Positions 20,055 to 23,859 of a stretch of 23,859 bases of DNA are shown here, piece by piece. Position numbers and translations under genes: made by a program. The notes under the pieces were generated by a model. It was not told the DNA's origin. It searched no databases and saw only the letters and a list, made by a program, of their open reading frames with translations. Source of the DNA: Paramacrobiotus richtersi (lineage: Eukaryota; Tardigrada; Eutardigrada; Parachela; Macrobiotidae); NCBI GenBank assembly GCA_034698045.1, contig JAQGAU010000793.1, positions 1 to 23,859 on the forward strand. Direction: 5' to 3'. The first letter of the stretch is position 1. Each line of letters starts with the position of its first letter.

Positions 20055-20060
20055 TTTATA
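20055..20060 (-). promoter_or_regulatory. TATA box candidate, paralogue 1
   Basis: TATAAA in the context GGGTATAAACCGC on the minus strand, about 193 bases upstream of the ATG at 19862. The distance is long, so a sizeable 5' UTR or a 5' intron would be needed. Confidence 0.35.
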
Positions 20061-20113
20061 CCCACATGTACCAGAAACAGGCAGTAGCGCTGCTTGGTTT
20101 CATATCAGCTTCA

Positions 20114-20150
20114 ACCTTTGAAAAGATTTCGTATCCGGATAACCGGACAA
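20114..20150 (-). promoter_or_regulatory. Promoter block shared by the two 14-Cys genes (copy 1)
   Basis: CCTTTGAAAAGATTTCG followed by GGATAACCGGA, matching 22112-22148 upstream of paralogue 2. Confidence 0.55.
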
Positions 20151-20319
20151 GTGTCATAGTAAAAACTTAGACAAACATAACACTGACAGGAGATCTAGCA
20201 AGACTTAATTACCATAGACCGTGAATATTTATGTTGTCGACTCCTGAATTGCCGGTCAAAGTTCGCATTTGGAAAAAATTATACGAGTACGAAAATTCTC
20301 GGTCTACCATATTGAGAGC

Positions 20320-20359
20320 CATTTGACACGCTGCGGAAGACGCAGCGTGTAGTCAAAGC
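20320..20359. repeat. Strong hairpin upstream of paralogue 1
   Basis: ACACGCTGCG (20326-20335) and CGCAGCGTGT (20341-20350) form a perfect 10-bp stem with a GAAGA loop. TTTGAC before and GTCAAA after can extend the stem with a 3-nt bulge. Confidence 0.8.
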
Positions 20360-20899
20360 TAACCATACAACGGCCACTTGGAGAAAAACTTATACTAAGC
20401 TGGCTGGCAAAGGTCACGCGGTGACTGCCGACTGTTGTGGCTCACCACCATTCCAAATCATTGCCACAAAACTGTGTACGTAAATTTAGCACCGCGACAA
20501 AAAATGTGGTCCAGTTGAATTTGCACGATGACGACGCCTGTAGGATAAACCATGGGGTACATGACACTCGGCCAGTTTTGTTATTTTTGGCAGTCAGTCG
20601 TGCCCATGACAAAGAGCAACAAACACAAAGCTCTAAACTTAACAACAAGAGTTGTAAAACATTCGTAAAATCTGAAGCGACCAAAAACTTTGCTGTATCA
20701 GAACTCGAGTTGCTCAAAACTCACTGTGGATTTATAGCCATCAACGCAACAATAGTATGTGAAAAGGCAGATAATCATAATCTTGCAGTTTCGATATATT
20801 AATCTTTTGCGATTTTTTAATGCAGTGCTTGAAATTGGGCGCTGATCATAAACGGACATTCGAAATGAATTGGTACAAACTATCCATGGCGCTCTTGAA

Positions 20900-21973
20900 T
20901 CAGGAACTGCAGGTTTGGTATACCGTGTTGGTGCACTCGAATCCCTCGAGTATTTTGTCCATCAAGCCGTTTGCCGCTCCTTTTTCGTCCGCCGAACAAG
21001 CGCTTTGAATGGTGGGAGCAATGCAGGTCTTGAACTGGTTGATCATGCTAAATGTAGAAACCAAGAAGTCAGTTCTCAGAAACAGAACAAAGACAGAACC
21101 AAACGCATTAGAAAACTGGAGTTTTATTAGAAATTAAACGACCCTGATGGAATTCTCCGTAGGACAGCATACTACTATAAAGTACCAATGCAGTGACGAA
21201 CAATTTATCCGTATTGTGACATTAAACGGCCTCTTACCAGCAGACGTTTTTCTGTGGATTTTTTATGGAGAATACATGGGTCGGTGACGTTTCCCTCTCA
21301 TCCTCTGGGAAATGTGCTTGAGCAGCTGCCCAGCATGTCCCACGGGCCGGCTCGGCCTTTGCGGCACAAGTCACTGTTTTTTTGAACCTGGAGAATCCAT
21401 CGGCATCGTCGCACGACGATACCAGGTGCGACATGGCCCTGGTTACAAACTGCACCTTGGACTGTGTAGCCGGCGTACCGACATTGCCGGTCATGGCCAG
21501 GTCGCATCGTTTCGTATAATCGCCAGCACACGTCGTAAAGTTCCCTATCATGCTGAAACATCCAACATATACATGCACTGTCTAATATGGAAAGAATCTA
21601 ATAAACTTATGAAAAGAATACACGTAAATTTATGCAGCTATAAACGTACGAGTATAATGCATGCAAAACGCCCGCCATTTTTGATAACTCGGAATGATAA
21701 ACTTTACCTTCATACAAAAAGCCGACAGTACTCGTTCTGGCGCGATTACCTGCATAAATTATTATAGAACGTTGGTGTCAGGTTCTGGCCTAATTCCGCA
21801 AGATTCCTCCCACCGGCGCCCGAGAATCCGAGGAAAATGATCGGCTGCATGCACTGGATCCATATCGTAGGATCACATGCAGGTACTATTTCGTCTGAAG
21901 TGTCCGGCTTTGCGTGCAGCACTGCCCAACACGCCGCCAATAACACACATGTCAACAGATGATGAAGGGCCAT
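20900..21973 (-). CDS. Secreted 14-cysteine protein, paralogue 2, 228 residues
   Basis: Three exons on the minus strand: 21973-21750, 21552-21238, 21047-20900. Donors are GTAATC and GTAAGA; acceptors GATGTTTCAG and CTACATTTAG. Both introns are phase 2, exactly as in paralogue 1, and exon 3 has the identical length of 148 bases. The signal peptide is MALHHLLTCVLLAACWAVLH. Mature landmarks: CDPTIWIQC, MQPIIFLGFSGAGG, NLTP, GNFTTCAGDYTKRC, HLVSSC, RFKKTVTCAAK, GTCWAAAQ, KNPQKNVCC, QFKTC, SAC, and C-terminal LMDKILEGFEC..YQTCSS. An extra 8-residue stretch after KRC (around AMTGNVGTP) explains the longer exon 2. All 14 cysteines are shared with paralogue 1. Probably a disulfide-stabilised extracellular protein; no function assigned. 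Confidence 0.9.
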
Positions 21974-22075
21974 GGCTAATCAGAATGCAGCACGGTGGAA
22001 AGATAGTCGCACTGAATACGCTCGATGCGTCGCTAACTGATTTCGACGAACTATTTGACCGTGAATTTATACCGC

Positions 22076-22081
22076 AGTTGG
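22076..22081 (-). promoter_or_regulatory. TATA box candidate, paralogue 2
   Basis: TATAAA in the context GCGGTATAAATTCACGG on the minus strand, about 103 bases upstream of the ATG at 21973. A second AT-rich candidate, ATTATAAAAAC, lies near 22105. Confidence 0.45.
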
Positions 22082-22111
22082 CAACTTGGCATAGTTCTCA
22101 GTTTTTATAAT

Positions 22112-22148
22112 CCTTTGGAAAAGACTTGAAGCAGGATAACCGGATCGG
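22112..22148 (-). promoter_or_regulatory. Promoter block shared by the two 14-Cys genes (copy 2)
   Basis: CCTTTGGAAAAGACTTG followed by GGATAACCGGA, matching 20114-20150. Two more shared blocks lie upstream, at about 22239-22272 (cf. 20224-20262) and about 22338-22360 (cf. 20345-20366). Confidence 0.55.
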
Positions 22149-22211
22149 CCTAGGTATCGTAAAACCAGGGTGAAAAACCGATTGGCGATGCAGCAACGGC
22201 GTTTGTATGTA

Positions 22212-22227
22212 TGAGTCATATGACTCA
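22212..22227. promoter_or_regulatory. 16-bp palindrome of two TGAGTCA (AP-1-like) sites
   Basis: TGAGTCATATGACTCA is a perfect palindrome about 240 bases upstream of the paralogue 2 ATG. Each half is the canonical bZIP/AP-1 site TGAGTCA, and the centre also makes a CATATG E-box. No counterpart was seen upstream of paralogue 1. Confidence 0.5.
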
Positions 22228-22545
22228 CGGGGCTGATAAAATATTTGTAGTTGATCCCTGAACGGCCGATTATGACCAGGGTACGAAGACTGCCGGCGAT
22301 CTTTTGCCAGAAATTTCACCCCTGTTGAAAGCGCAACCTGCAGTCAAAAAGTTAAGCATACATTAATGGCTTTATTTACAGTGCACTTTAGGGGTTTTTT
22401 TGTGGCTATGAATTCTTTATTGCTATGTTTGACAAAATGTTTGGCTTAACTAATATCTTTATAACCCTCATAGAGCCGCATAATACTTGTACCGATCATA
22501 ATGAAACACGTTTCGGATGGGGTTCTTGTTTTCCGTAAATCCTTG

Positions 22546-22568
22546 GTTCCAGTGGCCGCCACTGGAAC
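22546..22568. repeat. Perfect 23-bp palindrome
   Basis: Arms GTTCCAGTGGC and GCCACTGGAAC (11 bp each) around a single C. It can act as a dyad protein-binding site or a cruciform. Confidence 0.85.
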
Positions 22569-22943
22569 TTCAGGTTTTGCAGGATATAAACAACGAACAA
22601 ACCACCAGACGAAACATTGTCCGGCCTTCGAGAGAGAGAGGCATGTCTGTTCTATCACGCTGTGATACCCCGTCAGATGCGAAATCAAAGAGTTATTTAT
22701 GTATTCATTGAGTTAAACTGCACAAAATATCAGTGTTACGCACTGTTACTAACTATGCAATTTTGCGCTATCGAATAAGATCGAGGTTGATAAGCGGGGT
22801 TTCTCATGGCTGAATTCAAGTTCACATAGTTCATTTATTAATAAGTAGGTACATATGCACTGAATTCCAAGCACTGTACGTTCATACGAGTTCATAAGGT
22901 GCATGAGCTGGGCTACACAAGATTATAGTGGTAATCGGATTAC

Positions 22944-22960
22944 GGGAGGGTACGGGAGGG
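22944..22960 (+). repeat. G-quadruplex motif
   Basis: GGGAGGGTACGGGAGGG: four G-triplets with loops of 1, 3 and 1 bases, arising from a tandem TACGGGAGGG repeat. Confidence 0.75.
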
Positions 22961-23859
22961 TATTTTCGTACGGGATAAACTTTTCATCGGTTTCATCGGT
23001 TGTTGTTCAGGAAAATCTGGTCAAGGTTAACAACATTTTATGGCTGTGGGTTGGTTAAGCTCGCCTACCGGTGAATGCATATGGTGGATGTGTCGTCTTA
23101 TATGATTTTCCCGTACCAAGTGTTGGTTTAAGTCACTTTTACCGAAAGTACTTACATACATATGCATTGGCGAACTATAGCGTATGCGAGGCAAACCGAA
23201 AAAAAAAATGTTACGCGCCGTTTCGCATGTTCAGGTGACCGGACGGAAAAGAATGGGACACGGAACGTAACATATGGAATCTCTGTCCACTGTCCGCAAC
23301 GTAAAAATGTTAGCTTTTAATCTTTGATAAATGTTGAGTTGCAATTGAGTTACAAGAAAAGGACTTGCACGGTCACGAGTTCTTCTGCAGGCTGGCTTCA
23401 TTTGCTATTTATTTATATACTTTTACATATAAAGTGGCAAACTTTAACGTACGTCATCGTATCAGTAAAATTCAAGATCTGTGCAAAATCATTTCAGCTC
23501 CGCTATGCAGCTACTTCGGTAGGTGAACACTAAACGCGACTCGATCTCTGTGTTTAATTTTCATATATTCTCACGATTACTATATGCACTTCCATCAAGC
23601 AGAGATACAGTAATCACGATACATTTAAATAACGCGAATCAGTGTAAACACATCAATTCATGCATGAAACCATGTGTGGCATCACTACATCACTAGAACA
23701 AAGAACAAGATCTGTTTGTTTTTCCTATGAAAGACACAAAAACCACATCCGGACCACGCTCAGATTGAACCCCGGCATAGAACGGTGTCTCATATATCCC
23801 CTAGTGTTTACCATTCACTTGACACTGGTACATGGGTCGCAGTACACCGATAAAACCGA

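Larger units (their letters stand above)
19863..20899. other. Promoter and spacer between the two 14-Cys genes
   Basis: Contains the 5' flank of paralogue 1, including blocks shared with the paralogue 2 promoter, a strong hairpin at 20320-20359, and the presumed 3' UTR of paralogue 2 (minus-strand ATTAAA near 20815). The open frames across 20437-20802 have no domain or paralogous counterpart. Confidence 0.55.
22361..23859. other. Terminal spacer without a convincing gene
   Basis: Short open frames on both strands lack motifs. Holds a 23-bp palindrome, a G-quadruplex motif and a short TTCATCGGT tandem pair near 22983-23000. Nothing else supportable. Confidence 0.5.

Noticed and set aside
20437..20802. 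121-residue plus-strand frame between the 14-Cys genes
   Set aside because: No signal peptide, domain, paralogous counterpart or splice context. A comparable open frame exists on the other strand, so chance is likelier.
22446..22688. 80-residue minus-strand frame
   Set aside because: It spans the 23-bp palindrome, has no recognisable domain, and has no promoter or splice signals that stand out.
1..23859. CRISPR arrays, tRNA or rRNA genes, phage or bacterial operons
   Set aside because: No regularly spaced repeats, no cloverleaf or rRNA-like blocks were recognised, and spliced genes indicate nuclear animal DNA.

Overview
The window is animal nuclear DNA, most likely from a tardigrade (water bear), possibly a Hypsibius-like eutardigrade. 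The signs are short GT-AG introns interrupting clear reading frames, an ecdysozoan-type chitin deacetylase, AT-rich spacers, TATA-containing promoters, decayed mobile elements, and a divergent Tudor-like/F-box-like protein resembling a family I remember from tardigrade proteomes. The species call is inference. No tRNA, rRNA, CRISPR array or bacterial-style operon was seen.

Layout. 600-1127 (-) is a possible single-exon C2H2 zinc-finger protein. 2039-4230 (+) is a dead, 5'-truncated non-LTR retrotransposon carrying reverse-transcriptase motifs and a (TCA)n tail. It is split by a 1,118-bp pogo/Tc1-mariner-type insertion (2662-3779) bounded by a TA duplication. 7635-4510 (-) is a three-exon gene for about 624 residues (Tudor-like N-terminus, degenerate F-box-like VCxxW region, hydrophobic C-terminus). 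7640-10051 is mostly featureless and should contain the missing first exon of the next gene. 10052-12280 (+) is a chitin deacetylase with a complete catalytic domain behind a long, N-glycosylation-rich, internally repeated linker.

13300-16755 is a head-to-tail tandem duplication of about 1.6-1.8 kb. It carries a Thr/Cys-rich protein gene on the minus strand: the right copy is open (15924-15205) and the left copy (14287-13585) has two frameshifts. The junction holds a 36-bp piece resembling the deacetylase intron-1/exon boundary. 17372-17605 is a 234-bp foldback element. 17896-17675 (-) is a 73-residue secreted protein. 19862-18828 and 21973-20900 (both -) are two tandem paralogues, each with three exons, encoding secreted proteins of 222 and 228 residues with 14 conserved cysteines. 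Their exon phases are identical and their promoters are related. The last 1.8 kb holds no convincing gene but has a perfect 23-bp palindrome and a G-quadruplex motif.

Functionally, the right two thirds is dominated by probable secreted products (deacetylase, Thr/Cys-rich protein, small secreted peptide, 14-Cys pair) and local tandem duplication, as expected for a rapidly evolving cuticle or extracellular gene neighbourhood. The only confidently assigned enzyme is the chitin deacetylase.
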